64,000 nucleotides of DNA. Origin: Pseudomonas sp. 6D_7.1_Bac1. GTDB taxonomy: Bacteria; Pseudomonadota; Gammaproteobacteria; Pseudomonadales; Pseudomonadaceae. Position numbers and translations under genes: made by a program. The stretch spans positions 57,131 through 121,130 of the forward strand of contig NZ_JANLNW010000070.1 in the NCBI RefSeq assembly GCF_025465945.1. The letters run 5' to 3'. This document shows positions 56,194 to 64,000 of this stretch, in pieces; position 1 is the first letter of the stretch; every line of letters begins with the position of its first letter. Under the pieces are notes generated by a model. The model saw only the letters and a program-made list of their open reading frames with translations. It was not told the DNA's origin and ran no database searches.

Positions 56194-56847
56194 CTACTGG
56201 AGGTTGAGTTCGAATTCCGAGATAGCTATTTCCTTGATCCGTCTTTCCAGGAACGCCCTGTTTTGTTCGAACACCGAGCGATCCAGAAGAAAGCGGCCAT
56301 AATGCTGCAGCAACTTCGTCGTCTGTTCTGTCCATTTAAAGAAAAGAAATTCCTCAGGCATTGAGCGCGAACGCAACCTGAAATTGTTTACAGTCATTTT
56401 CAAACGTCGCTGGCTATCGCGCTCTACCGGCAGTATTTGAAAGTCACCCGCCTGAGAACTTGTCGAGTAAAACACCTTGCTGGCCGATTTGTCTGCACTC
56501 AATGCGTCGAAGGCCGCACGTGTGACATTGGCCTGCGCCGCGTTGCCCCCGGCGATAAGAGAAGTCAAATACACCTGAGCAACAGTGCCATAAAAATTCG
56601 GATGATGAATTTCGGTAATGGCATCGCCAGAAGGCACCCACCCCAGAAATTTCAAGGTGGCGGCGAAATACAAAAACCAGTCATCGAGCTCGGTAGCGTA
56701 GTCATATTTTCTGTCAGCGGCCCAGTGTGCCAGTCGGAGGCTATATCTGACATCGCGCTTTTCCTCCCGGGACAACCCTGCGACGTATGTTATCAAACCG
56801 TTGCCAACGATCGCCGCACCGGGTTCTTGATTGTCCAGCTCTTCCAT
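56194..56847 (-). CDS. uncharacterised 217-aa protein related to the small toxin-operon proteins
   Basis: No named family. AAGGA lies nine bases before the ATG. The product is probably cytoplasmic: a helical first half (LSREEKRDVRYSLRLAHWAA, DDWFLYFAATLKFLGWV), a central NFYGTVAQVYLTSLIAGG, then a beta/helix C-terminal half (LKMTVNNFRLRSRSMPEEF, FLFFKW, IAISEFELNL). Its N-terminal half aligns by eye with the 251-aa protein at 49862-50617, and its C-terminal half with the 273-aa protein at 50676-51497. It lies in the cobG-cobL divergent region and would be transcribed toward cobG. Nothing links it to corrin chemistry. Confidence 0.75.
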   Translation of the reverse strand: MEELDNQEPGAAIVGNGLITYVAGLSREEKRDVRYSLRLAHWAADRKYDYATELDDWFLYFAATLKFLGWVPSGDAITEIHHPNFYGTVAQVYLTSLIAGGNAAQANVTRAAFDALSADKSASKVFYSTSSQAGDFQILPVERDSQRRLKMTVNNFRLRSRSMPEEFLFFKWTEQTTKLLQHYGRFLLDRSVFEQNRAFLERRIKEIAISEFELNLQ

Positions 56848-57127
56848 TTAAATTCATCCTTGAGTTATTAAATATCTATTCGAACATCCAGATTACAAAC
56901 GAATACCTTATTCGAGCTTTCAAAACTAAACGACCTCCCCCCTCCACACCATCCTGCAATTACAACAACACATATCAACGCCACACCTTCCAAACAACTC
57001 ATCATTTCTATTATCGGTACACCTTCAGACATCACTGGATGTACAGGGACAACTGACCAGCATCACCTCGGCAAAGCTGCGTTATCATCTCGCTCTTATT
57101 GACCGCGTTTTTGAGCAGAGGAACGGC
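56848..57127 (+). promoter_or_regulatory. AT-rich region between the 217-aa gene and cobL
   Basis: 280 bases. The left two thirds are unusually AT-rich and low in G on the plus strand (TATTAAATATCTATTCG, ACAACAACACATATC), like the spacer in front of the toxin operon. The right end returns to normal composition before cobL. It must contain the promoters of both divergent units. I searched for a B12-box (adenosylcobalamin riboswitch) and saw none. Confidence 0.4.
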
Positions 57128-58339
57128 ATGACCCCCTGGCTGACAGTGGTAGGCATCGGTGAAGACGGTTTCAAAGGCCTGGGCAAGAACGCTCGACGTG
57201 CATTGCTGGGCGCTTCGCGGATTGTCGGTGGCCAACGGCAACTGGATCTGCTGCCCGTGTGCATCCGTGGCGAACGCCAGCGCTGGCCGAGTCCATTTTC
57301 CCTTGAGCCCGTACTGGCGCAACGCGGTGCGCTCGTCTGTGTGCTGGCCAGCGGTGATCCGATGCTGTTCGGCGTGGGCGCCAGCCTGGCGCGGCAAGTG
57401 CCGAGCAACGAGATGCTGATTATTCCGGCACCCTCCTCCTGTTCATTGGCAGCTGCCCGCATGGGCTGGCCGTTGCAGGAGGTCGTCACGTTGTCGGTGG
57501 TTGCCCGGCCAGTTGCAGCGCTGAACGCTCAGCTGTTCAGTGGTATTCGCTTACTGGTGTTGAGCAATGACGGACACAGCCCTGCCGCGATTGCCGCGCT
57601 GCTGCGTGAACGCGGTTTCGGGCCGAGCCGGATGACCGTGCTGGAACACCTGGGCGGCGAGACCGAACGACGTGTCGATGGCATCGCCAACGAGTGGACT
57701 GATCCGCCCATCGCCGATCTCAATCTGCTCGCCATCGAGTGCCTCGCCGAACCCGATACTCCTCGCCTGTCGCGCCTGGCTGGCTTGCCAGACGCAGCCT
57801 TCAAGCACGACGGCCAACTGACCAAGCGCGATGTACGCGCCATCACCCTTGCCCGTCTGGCGCCGGTGCCCGGTGAACTGTTGTGGGACGTCGGCGCAGG
57901 CTCAGGCTCGATCGGTATCGAATGGATGCGTGCGCACCCGAGTTGCCGCACGTTGGCCATTGAGGCCGATGCTGGCCGCCAGCAACTGATCGAACACAAC
58001 CGCGACACCCTCGGCGTTCCCGGCCTGCAATTGATTCGCGGCAGTGCGCCGTACGCGTTGGCCGGCCTTGAGCCGCCCGATGCAATTTTCATCGGTGGCG
58101 GCGTGACCCGTGACGGCGTGCTCGACACGTGTTGGGCGCAGCTCAAACCCGGTGGCCGGCTGGTCGCCAACGCGGTCACCCTGCAAAGCGAAATGACCTT
58201 GATGGCCTGGCGCGAACAACACGGTGGCGAACTGACCCGAATTCATATCGCGCAGGCGCAGCCGCTGGGAGAGTTCGACACCTGGCGCCAGGCGTTGCCG
58301 ATTACCTTGCTGGACGTGGTTAAACCCTTCGATGCGTGA
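57128..58339 (+). CDS. cobL: precorrin-6Y C5,15-methyltransferase (decarboxylating)
   Basis: 403 residues, a CbiE-CbiT fusion. The N-terminal ~210 residues form the tetrapyrrole-methylase part (WLTVVGIGEDGFKGL, LASGDPMLFGVGASLA). The C-terminal ~190 are the CbiT-type Rossmann methyltransferase (KRDVRAITLARLAP, WDVGAGSGSIGIEWM, IFIGGGV). It methylates C5 and C15 and removes the acetate carboxyl at C12. It overlaps cbiD by eight bases. Confidence 0.97.
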   Translation: MTPWLTVVGIGEDGFKGLGKNARRALLGASRIVGGQRQLDLLPVCIRGERQRWPSPFSLEPVLAQRGALVCVLASGDPMLFGVGASLARQVPSNEMLIIPAPSSCSLAAARMGWPLQEVVTLSVVARPVAALNAQLFSGIRLLVLSNDGHSPAAIAALLRERGFGPSRMTVLEHLGGETERRVDGIANEWTDPPIADLNLLAIECLAEPDTPRLSRLAGLPDAAFKHDGQLTKRDVRAITLARLAPVPGELLWDVGAGSGSIGIEWMRAHPSCRTLAIEADAGRQQLIEHNRDTLGVPGLQLIRGSAPYALAGLEPPDAIFIGGGVTRDGVLDTCWAQLKPGGRLVANAVTLQSEMTLMAWREQHGGELTRIHIAQAQPLGEFDTWRQALPITLLDVVKPFDA

Positions 58340-59429
58340 CGAAACCGCCGAACAACCCGCGCCGCTGCGCAGTGGCCTGACCACCGGCAGCTGCGCCACC
58401 GCGACCAGTCTCGCGGCTGCGCGCTTGCTGCTCGGTGGTGTGAGCAGCGATGCGGTGCACATCGTCCTGCCAAAAGGTAAACAGGTGCAGATGCGTCTGG
58501 AGTTTTGCCGCCTGACTGACGATGGCGCCGAAGCGGGCACCCTCAAAGATGCCGGCGACGACCCGGACGTGACCCACGGTGCATTGCTCTACAGTCAGGT
58601 GCGCTTGATCAGCGAACCCGGTATCCGTTTCAACGCCGGCAAAGGGGTTGGCACCGTCACGCGCCCGGGGCTGGTGTTGAGCGTCGGTGAACCGGCGATC
58701 AATCCGGTGCCACGCAAGATGATCACTGACCACCTGCTGCTGCTGGCGCAGGAGTTCCATTACAGGGGCGGATTTGCAGTGACAGTCAATGTCGAAGACG
58801 GCGAGGCCCTGGCGCTGAAAACCATGAACCCGCGATTGGGCATTCTGGGCGGGCTGTCGATCCTCGGCACCAGCGGCATCGTCAGGCCGTTTTCCTGTGC
58901 GGCGTACATCGCCTCGATCCACCAGGGCATCGACGTTGCCAAAACCAACGGTTACCTGCACATCGCCGCCTGCACCGGCAACGCCAGCGAAGACACCATG
59001 CGCCGGGTCTACGACCTGCCGGAAATCGCCCTGATTGAAATGGGCGACTTCGTGGGTGCAGTGCTCAAACATCTGCGCAAAGTGCCGGTGGATAAACTCA
59101 GCCTGTGCGGCGGATTCGGCAAGATCAGTAAACTCGCCGCCGGACACATGGATCTGCACAGCCGCCACTCCAGCATCGACCTGCCGCAACTGGCCAAATG
59201 GGCGGCGGCCGTCGGTGCAGACGAGGCGTTGCAACAAGGCATACGCGAGGCCAACACCAGCCAGCAAGCCTTGGCGATGGCCAGCGCCGCCGGTATCGCC
59301 CTCGGTGATGCGGTGTGTCAGCACGCACTGGATTTCGCCCGCAGCGTGGTGCCCCAACAGGTTCAAGTCGAGGTGTTCGCCATCGATCGCCAGGGTGGGA
59401 TTGTCGGTCACGCCGGAGCGTTTCAATGA
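58332..59429 (+). CDS. cbiD: cobalt-precorrin-5B C1-methyltransferase CbiD
   Basis: 365 residues: PLRSGLTTGSCATATSLAA near the N-terminus, GKGVGTVTRPGL, AINPVPRKMI, LGILGGLSILGTSGIV and GGFGKISKLAAGHMDLHS, all characteristic of CbiD. It belongs to the anaerobic route, but aerobic pseudomonads lacking cobF commonly carry it in the same slot, where it presumably performs the C1 methylation. Coupled by overlap to cobL and cobK. Confidence 0.96.
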   Translation: MRDETAEQPAPLRSGLTTGSCATATSLAAARLLLGGVSSDAVHIVLPKGKQVQMRLEFCRLTDDGAEAGTLKDAGDDPDVTHGALLYSQVRLISEPGIRFNAGKGVGTVTRPGLVLSVGEPAINPVPRKMITDHLLLLAQEFHYRGGFAVTVNVEDGEALALKTMNPRLGILGGLSILGTSGIVRPFSCAAYIASIHQGIDVAKTNGYLHIAACTGNASEDTMRRVYDLPEIALIEMGDFVGAVLKHLRKVPVDKLSLCGGFGKISKLAAGHMDLHSRHSSIDLPQLAKWAAAVGADEALQQGIREANTSQQALAMASAAGIALGDAVCQHALDFARSVVPQQVQVEVFAIDRQGGIVGHAGAFQ

Positions 59430-60154
59430 AGCGTCTGTTGCTGCTCGGCGGCGTCACCGAAGCCTTGGCGATTGCCCGAACCCTCGGCCCGCAACATATC
59501 TACAGCCTGGCGGGCGTGGGTCGGGTGCCGACTGATCTGAACTGTCAGGTGCGAGTCGGTGGCTATGGCGGCGCTGAAGGTTTGGCGCAGTTCATCACGG
59601 ACCACGGCATTGATCTGTTGCTCGACGCCACCCACCCCTACGCCGCGCAAATCAGCCAGAACGCCGCCACTGCCGCGCAACACAGCGGCATCCCGTGCTG
59701 GGCGCTGCGCCGTCCGGCGTGGCAAGCGCAGGCTGGGGACGACTGGCGCGAGATCAGCGACTGGGCCGAGCTGGTAAAAGCACTGAAACCGTTCAAGCGT
59801 CCGCTGTTCACCCTGGGCCGCGAGCCGTTGCAGCACCTGGATGAAATACCGCCCGAGCAGTTCTGGACCTTGCGCGCGCTGGAGGTTTACCCCGGCAACG
59901 AGCGCTGTGAAGTGATCGGTTCACGCGGACCGTTTTTCATCGAGGACGAACGCACGCTATTCGAACGCCGGCAGATCGATGTGCTGATCAGCAAGAACAG
60001 CGGCAGCAGCGCCACCGAACCCAAACTTGAAGTGGCCCGCGAGCGCGGGGTGCCGGTGTTGATCCTCAAGCGGCCGGTGTTGCCGGGGGTTGAGCGGGAG
60101 TTTGAAACAGTGGCACAGGTCTTGGCAGCACTGGCTAACAGACGCGATCTATAA
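59426..60154 (+). CDS. cobK: precorrin-6A reductase
   Basis: 242 residues from MKRLLLLGGVTEALAIA, overlapping the cbiD stop by four bases; the frame is open earlier only inside cbiD. NAD(P)H-dependent reduction of precorrin-6A. Visible: GGYGGAEGLAQFI, DATHPYAAQISQNA, a Trp-Arg-rich middle (CWALRRPAW), SRGPFFIEDE and ISKNSGSSATEPKL. Last gene of cobL-cbiD-cobK. Confidence 0.95.
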   Translation: MKRLLLLGGVTEALAIARTLGPQHIYSLAGVGRVPTDLNCQVRVGGYGGAEGLAQFITDHGIDLLLDATHPYAAQISQNAATAAQHSGIPCWALRRPAWQAQAGDDWREISDWAELVKALKPFKRPLFTLGREPLQHLDEIPPEQFWTLRALEVYPGNERCEVIGSRGPFFIEDERTLFERRQIDVLISKNSGSSATEPKLEVARERGVPVLILKRPVLPGVEREFETVAQVLAALANRRDL

Positions 60155-60170
60155 ACCGCCTCCGGCCGAA

Positions 60171-60258
60171 TGTGGGAGCGAGCCTGCTCGCGATAGGGGT
60201 GATGCGGTCCGTCAGTAAAACCGCGTCATCGTTCTTCGCGAGCAGGCTCGCTCCCACA
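60171..60258. repeat. REPIN after cobK
   Basis: Inverted REPs (TGTGGGAGCGAGCCTGCTCG and its complement) flank a ~37-base loop, 16 bases after the cobK stop. Confidence 0.88.
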
Positions 60259-60298
60259 AGAAGCCGCTACACTCTTTGGGTAATGCACTGCGACACCA

Positions 60299-60317
60299 CA
60301 CCGCACGGCGGTTTTTT
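60299..60317 (+). terminator. possible terminator of the cobL-cbiD-cobK operon
   Basis: A short stem ACCGC / GCGGT with a three-base loop runs straight into a T tract (60312-60317). The stem is only five base pairs, so this is tentative. Confidence 0.45.
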
Positions 60318-60379
60318 ACTTATGATTCCCGATCAGGCTAAATACCCGGCTTGATCACCCACCCAACCGGATATGACTC

Positions 60380-60781
60380 ATGTCCCGACAACGGCTAGCA
60401 TTTGCCTGGATCGCCTGCTTCGCAGTGCTGTTCAACATGCTCGCCATGCCGATGTCCGGCGCGATGGCGCAAGATGCCAGTCAGTCGCCGGTCGAGCAGT
60501 TGTTGTGGGGCAGTTTCTGTTCGTCCAGCGGGACAAAGCTGGTGGCGATTTCGCTCGGCAAGCTTGAGCAAAAAGCCCCGCAAAACGACGATCACTCAAA
60601 CATGCAGCATTGTTGGTGCTGCTCTGGTTCTGCACCTCTGGTGGCGTTGCCGGGTCATGTCCCGCAGCTGTATTTCGCGCGTTTCGAGGCCAATCGAAGC
60701 CTGCCACCGCCGACCCTCGACATTCCAACACCGCGCCAGCAATGGCCCAGCCTCAATCCTCGCGCCTCCCCTCTGGTCTGA
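60380..60781 (+). CDS. DUF2946 family protein, likely copper-associated
   Basis: 133 residues with an N-terminal signal/anchor (RLAFAWIACFAVLFNMLAMP). The central HSNMQHCWCCSG cluster of His, Met and Cys is the DUF2946 hallmark and a plausible copper site. It is first of four genes that end in an OprC-type copper receptor, so a role in periplasmic copper handling is inferred. PCu(A)C follows after 47 bases. Confidence 0.85.
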   Translation: MSRQRLAFAWIACFAVLFNMLAMPMSGAMAQDASQSPVEQLLWGSFCSSSGTKLVAISLGKLEQKAPQNDDHSNMQHCWCCSGSAPLVALPGHVPQLYFARFEANRSLPPPTLDIPTPRQQWPSLNPRASPLV

Positions 60782-60828
60782 TTACCCTCGCAATTGATCT
60801 GCGTGTTTAATCGTTCTGGAGAACTGCC

Positions 60829-61308
60829 ATGTTGAAGAAACTCATCGTTCTGGCCGCCTTGCTGCTGCCTGCCTGCTTTGCCAATGCCCACGAATACAAA
60901 GCCGGCGAGCTGGAAGTCGCGCACCCTTGGTCGCAAGAGCTACCGCCCAACGCGCCAACGGTTGCCGCCTATTTCGTGATTCACAACAACGGCAAAACCG
61001 CCGACCGCCTGCTCAGCGTTGCTTCGCCGATTTCAGGCAAAGCCGAGTTGCACGAGCATGTGAAGCAAAATGACCTGATGAAAATGCAGCAAGTACCGAG
61101 CGTCGAGATTCCGGCTGGCGGCGACATCACGTTCGCGCCGATGGCTTATCACGTGATGCTGCTGGAGCTCAAAGACCGCAGCCTGCTCCGTGACGGCAAG
61201 CGCTTCCCGCTGACCCTGCATTTCGAAAAATCCGGCGACGTGACCGTTGAGGTCGCGGTGCAGAAACAACCGCCCGCCGGCACCGAAGAGCACGAGCACA
61301 CCCAGTAA
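60829..61308 (+). CDS. PCu(A)C-type periplasmic copper chaperone
   Basis: 159 residues with a cleavable signal peptide (LIVLAALLLPACFANA, mature from about residue 21). The copper site fits the family formula H-x10-M-x21-H-x-M exactly: His75, Met86, His108, Met110. Such proteins bind Cu(I) and help metallate cytochrome oxidase or supply copper proteins. A His-rich tail (EEHEHTQ) ends the product. GGAG precedes the start. DUF2946 genes flank it on both sides. Confidence 0.95.
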   Translation: MLKKLIVLAALLLPACFANAHEYKAGELEVAHPWSQELPPNAPTVAAYFVIHNNGKTADRLLSVASPISGKAELHEHVKQNDLMKMQQVPSVEIPAGGDITFAPMAYHVMLLELKDRSLLRDGKRFPLTLHFEKSGDVTVEVAVQKQPPAGTEEHEHTQ

Positions 61309-61326
61309 TCACAGCCTGAACCACCT

Positions 61327-61788
61327 GTGAACGCACGGCGCTCGCTCAGCGTCAGGCGATCGGTGCCGCGTACCCCTTCGTTGAAGGTTGCGCGCGGTAG
61401 CTGGATCAGCCTGTTCGCCATGTTGATGATCTTTATCGGCCCACTGATTTCTCAGTCGATGCCGACGGATCAGCGCATGCCGATGCCTGTGAACATGAGC
61501 ATGTCGATGGACATGAGCATGGACATGTCGGCGGACGCCCATGCCGAGCATGGCGCGCAACCTGCTGCCGAACACTGCGCGCCCAAACCCGATCATCACG
61601 TACTCTGGGAAAAGTGCGGCTATTGCAGCCTGCTCTTCAACTGCCCCGCACTGCCCGGTGGCCTGTCGTTCGCTGCTTTCGACACACCGCCAGCCCATCA
61701 CCTCATCAGCCCCTCCCCCCGCCTGGGCCATGCCCGGCAAACGGTCTTCCCCGGCGCCCGCACCCGCGCCCCACCCATCCTCTCGTAA
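61327..61788 (+). CDS. second DUF2946 family protein with Met-rich segment
   Basis: 153 residues, GTG start, 18 bases behind the PCu(A)C gene. A membrane anchor at about 25-45 (WISLFAMLMIFIGPLI) is followed by a methionine repeat (MPMPVNMSMSMDMSMDMS) and His-rich stretches, then HCAPKPDHHVLWEKCGYCSLL, the paired-Cys core of DUF2946. The Met repeat is encoded by near-tandem ATGAGCATG/ATGGACATG units and resembles copper-binding Met motifs of CopA/CopC-type proteins. Function is inferred from context. Confidence 0.8.
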   Translation: MNARRSLSVRRSVPRTPSLKVARGSWISLFAMLMIFIGPLISQSMPTDQRMPMPVNMSMSMDMSMDMSADAHAEHGAQPAAEHCAPKPDHHVLWEKCGYCSLLFNCPALPGGLSFAAFDTPPAHHLISPSPRLGHARQTVFPGARTRAPPILS

Positions 61789-61875
61789 ACACCCCCCTAC
61801 TCATACGGCCGACTGTAGAGAACGACAGCCGCAGGCTGCTGGCCGTGTTGTTGACGACTGATTGATGGAACCTTT

Positions 61876-64000
61876 ATGTCCAGGTTTTCTGCTGACACAC
61901 GCTTGAGCGATGCTCAGGCATTCTTCGCCCTGAACGCGCCACGCGCCCGCTTCAAGCAAGCCACCGCCGCACTATGCGGCGCCCTGCTCACCCCGCTGGC
62001 CATCGCCGCCGAGCAACCGGCTGATCACAGCCAACACACCGAAGAGCTGAGCCCGACGGTCATCACTGCCATCGCCCCGAGTTCGCCGCTGACCATCGTT
62101 ACCAACCCCAAAGACCCGCGCCAACCGGTGCCGGCCAGCGACGGCGGTGACTATCTGAAGACCATTCCCGGCTTCGCGCTGGTCCGCAATGGCGGCACCA
62201 ACGGCGATCCGGTGCTGCGCGGCATGTTCGGCTCACGGCTGAACATTCTCACCAACGGCGGCATGATCCTCGGTGCCTGCCCTGGCCGCATGGATGCCCC
62301 GACCTCCTACATCTCACCGGAAACCTACGACAAGCTGACCGTCATCAAAGGCCCGCAAACCGTAATCTGGGGACCTGGAGCTTCTGCCGGCACCATCCTG
62401 TTCGACCGCGAACCGGAAAGCTTTGGCGAGCTGGGCACTCGGGTGAACGCCAGCCTGCTGGCCGGCTCCAACGGGCGTTTCGACAAACTCGTCGACGCCG
62501 CTGCCGGTGGCCCACGGGGCTACATACGGGTGATTGGTAACACCGCTCACGCCGACGATTACCGTGACGGCAACAACGACACCGTGCCGTCGCGCTACGA
62601 CAAGTGGAACGGTGATGTCGCCCTCGGCTGGACGCCGGACGCCGACACCTTGCTGGAGCTGACCGCCGGCAAGGGCGACGGCGAGGCACGTTCTGCCGGG
62701 CGCGGCATGGACGGTTCGCAGTTCAAGCGCGAAAGCCTGGGCCTGCGTTTCGAGAAGTCGAACCTCGGCGAGGTGCTGGATAAGCTCGAAGCGCAGGTCT
62801 ACTACAACTACGCCGACCACGTGATGGACAACTACACCCTGCGCACGCCGTCCGGCACCGGGATGATGTCCGGCCCCATGGCCTCCAACGTCGACCGCCG
62901 AACCCTCGGTGCGCGGATCAAGGCCACCTGGCGCTGGGCCGATGTGCAGTTGATCAGCGGCATCGACGCGCAAACCAACGAGCACCGTCAGCGTGCCGCC
63001 ATGGGCATCGATACTTACAAGGACGTGCCACGCGAAAAGGATGCCGACTTCCATAACTACGGTGTTTTCGGCGAGCTGACCTGGTACGCCGCCGACCGTG
63101 ATCGCCTGATCACGGGAGCGCGACTGGACCGCGCCTCGGCCAAAGATTTTCGCCAGACTATCGGCTCCGGAATGATGACCCGACCGAACCCGACCGCCGA
63201 CACGACCCGCACCGACACTCTGCCGAGTGGCTTCATGCGCTATGAGCATGACCTGGCGGACAGCCCGACCACGCTCTACGCAGGTCTCGGCCACGCCGAA
63301 CGCTTCCCGGATTACTGGGAGCTGTTCTCGCCAAAATCCGGCCCTGTCGGTTCACTCAACGCTTTTGACTCGATCAAGCCTGAGAAAACCACCCAGCTCG
63401 ATGTCGGCCTGCAATACAAAACCCAGGACCTCGAAGCCTGGGTCTCGGGTTACGTCGGCGAAGTGCACGACTACATCCTGTTCGATTACACCCCTACCAA
63501 GATGGGCACGATCTCACGGGCCGAGAACATCAACGCGCGAATCATGGGTGGCGAACTCGGTGCAGCCTACAACCTCACCTCCAACTGGAAAGCTGACGCG
63601 ACCCTGGCCTATGCCTGGGGCAAAGACACCACCCATGACACGGCGTTGCCGCAAATGCCGCCGCTGGATGCGCGCTTCGGCCTGACCTACAGCGAAGACA
63701 ACTGGAGCGCCGGCGCCTTGTGGCGTGTGGTCGCGGCGCAGAACCGCATTGACCAGAACAAGGGCAACGTGGTCGGCAAGGACTACGACAAAAGCTCGGG
63801 CTTCGGCGTGTTCTCGCTCAACGGTGCCTACCGTATCGACAAGCACTGGAAGGTCAGCACAGGCGTCGACAACCTGTTCGGCAAGGCCTACGCCGAGCAC
63901 TTGAACCTGGCCGGCAACGCCGGGTTCGGCTACCCGGCCAATAACCCGCAAGCGATCAACGAACCGGGGCGCACGTTCTGGACCAAGGTCGATATGAGCT
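61876..64000 (+). CDS. oprC: TonB-dependent copper receptor OprC (C-terminal end just outside window)
   Basis: 708 residues are visible and the reading (NEPGRTFWTKVDM) suggests only a few are missing. An outer-membrane beta barrel: long signal region (about 1-45), plug domain from about 75 (SDGGDYLKTIPGFAL, GDPVLRGMFGSRL), barrel beyond about 180. The OprC copper ligands are present: CxxxM as Cys135/Met139 in GACPGRMD and HxM as His315/Met317 in ADHVMD. It would import copper with TonB energy. Start chosen with TGGAA upstream; an in-frame ATG four codons earlier is possible. Last visible gene of the copper operon. Confidence 0.95.
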   Translation, partial: MSRFSADTRLSDAQAFFALNAPRARFKQATAALCGALLTPLAIAAEQPADHSQHTEELSPTVITAIAPSSPLTIVTNPKDPRQPVPASDGGDYLKTIPGFALVRNGGTNGDPVLRGMFGSRLNILTNGGMILGACPGRMDAPTSYISPETYDKLTVIKGPQTVIWGPGASAGTILFDREPESFGELGTRVNASLLAGSNGRFDKLVDAAAGGPRGYIRVIGNTAHADDYRDGNNDTVPSRYDKWNGDVALGWTPDADTLLELTAGKGDGEARSAGRGMDGSQFKRESLGLRFEKSNLGEVLDKLEAQVYYNYADHVMDNYTLRTPSGTGMMSGPMASNVDRRTLGARIKATWRWADVQLISGIDAQTNEHRQRAAMGIDTYKDVPREKDADFHNYGVFGELTWYAADRDRLITGARLDRASAKDFRQTIGSGMMTRPNPTADTTRTDTLPSGFMRYEHDLADSPTTLYAGLGHAERFPDYWELFSPKSGPVGSLNAFDSIKPEKTTQLDVGLQYKTQDLEAWVSGYVGEVHDYILFDYTPTKMGTISRAENINARIMGGELGAAYNLTSNWKADATLAYAWGKDTTHDTALPQMPPLDARFGLTYSEDNWSAGALWRVVAAQNRIDQNKGNVVGKDYDKSSGFGVFSLNGAYRIDKHWKVSTGVDNLFGKAYAEHLNLAGNAGFGYPANNPQAINEPGRTFWTKVDMS

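Noticed and set aside
56848..57127. cobalamin riboswitch
   Set aside because: No recognisable B12-box or associated stem was found upstream of cobL or cobG.
1..64000. CRISPR arrays, tRNA or rRNA genes
   Set aside because: No regularly spaced direct repeats and no tRNA cloverleaf or rRNA sequence could be seen on either strand.

Overview
The window reads as a core-chromosome segment of a fluorescent Pseudomonas (P. fluorescens-like). Several gene orders match what I recall of the P. aeruginosa and P. fluorescens chromosomes: speA-yciH-nudix-DUF2333, gcbA-ctpL-dsbD-aroQ-accB-accC-prmA, dusB-fis-purH-purD-retS, and cobJ-cobI-cobH-cobG / cobL-cbiD-cobK. The spacers carry REP/REPIN palindromes of the type common in P. 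fluorescens. No database search was possible; all assignments come from reading the translated products, motifs and gene order.

Layout. 1-4391 (minus): a bacterial alpha-2-macroglobulin lipoprotein cut by the window edge. 4547-6348: a MATE efflux gene bracketed by two inverted copies of a 159-bp palindromic element. 6394-8594 (minus): a type VI secretion pair, a short VgrG and a DUF4123 adaptor, with no effector behind them. 8806-9075: a MITE-like element. 9094-13433 (minus): speA, yciH, a NUDIX hydrolase and a DUF2333 gene. 13587-16411 (minus): a four-gene Hcp cassette sitting between otherwise conserved neighbours. 16737-22374 (plus): gcbA diguanylate cyclase, a CtpL-like chemoreceptor and dsbD. 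22506-35531 (plus): aroQ, accB, accC, prmA, a zinc-ribbon/DUF3426 gene, dusB, fis, purH, purD, retS and marC.

35547-51497 (minus) is the striking part: a four-gene operon of two small uncharacterised proteins (273 and 251 aa) followed by two paralogous giant toxins (2371 and 2329 aa). Each toxin has an N-terminal TcdA/TcdB-type glycosyltransferase with its catalytic residues intact. A Cys-His-Asp protease-like segment and a TcdB-like hydrophobic pore/translocation region follow, and the last ~1000 residues are beta-rich and unassigned. This order resembles lymphostatin (LifA/Efa1). A third member of what appears to be the same small-protein family (217 aa) lies alone at 56194-56847, inside the divergent cobG/cobL intergenic region, in a similarly AT-rich setting.

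51701-60154 holds the corrin-ring part of cobalamin synthesis in two divergent operons, mixing aerobic-pathway enzymes (CobG, CobL, CobK) with CbiD and a CbiG-CobJ fusion. 60380-64000 is a copper-handling operon: two DUF2946 proteins, a PCu(A)C periplasmic copper chaperone and an OprC-type TonB-dependent copper receptor cut by the window end. No tRNA, rRNA, CRISPR array or integrase was seen.
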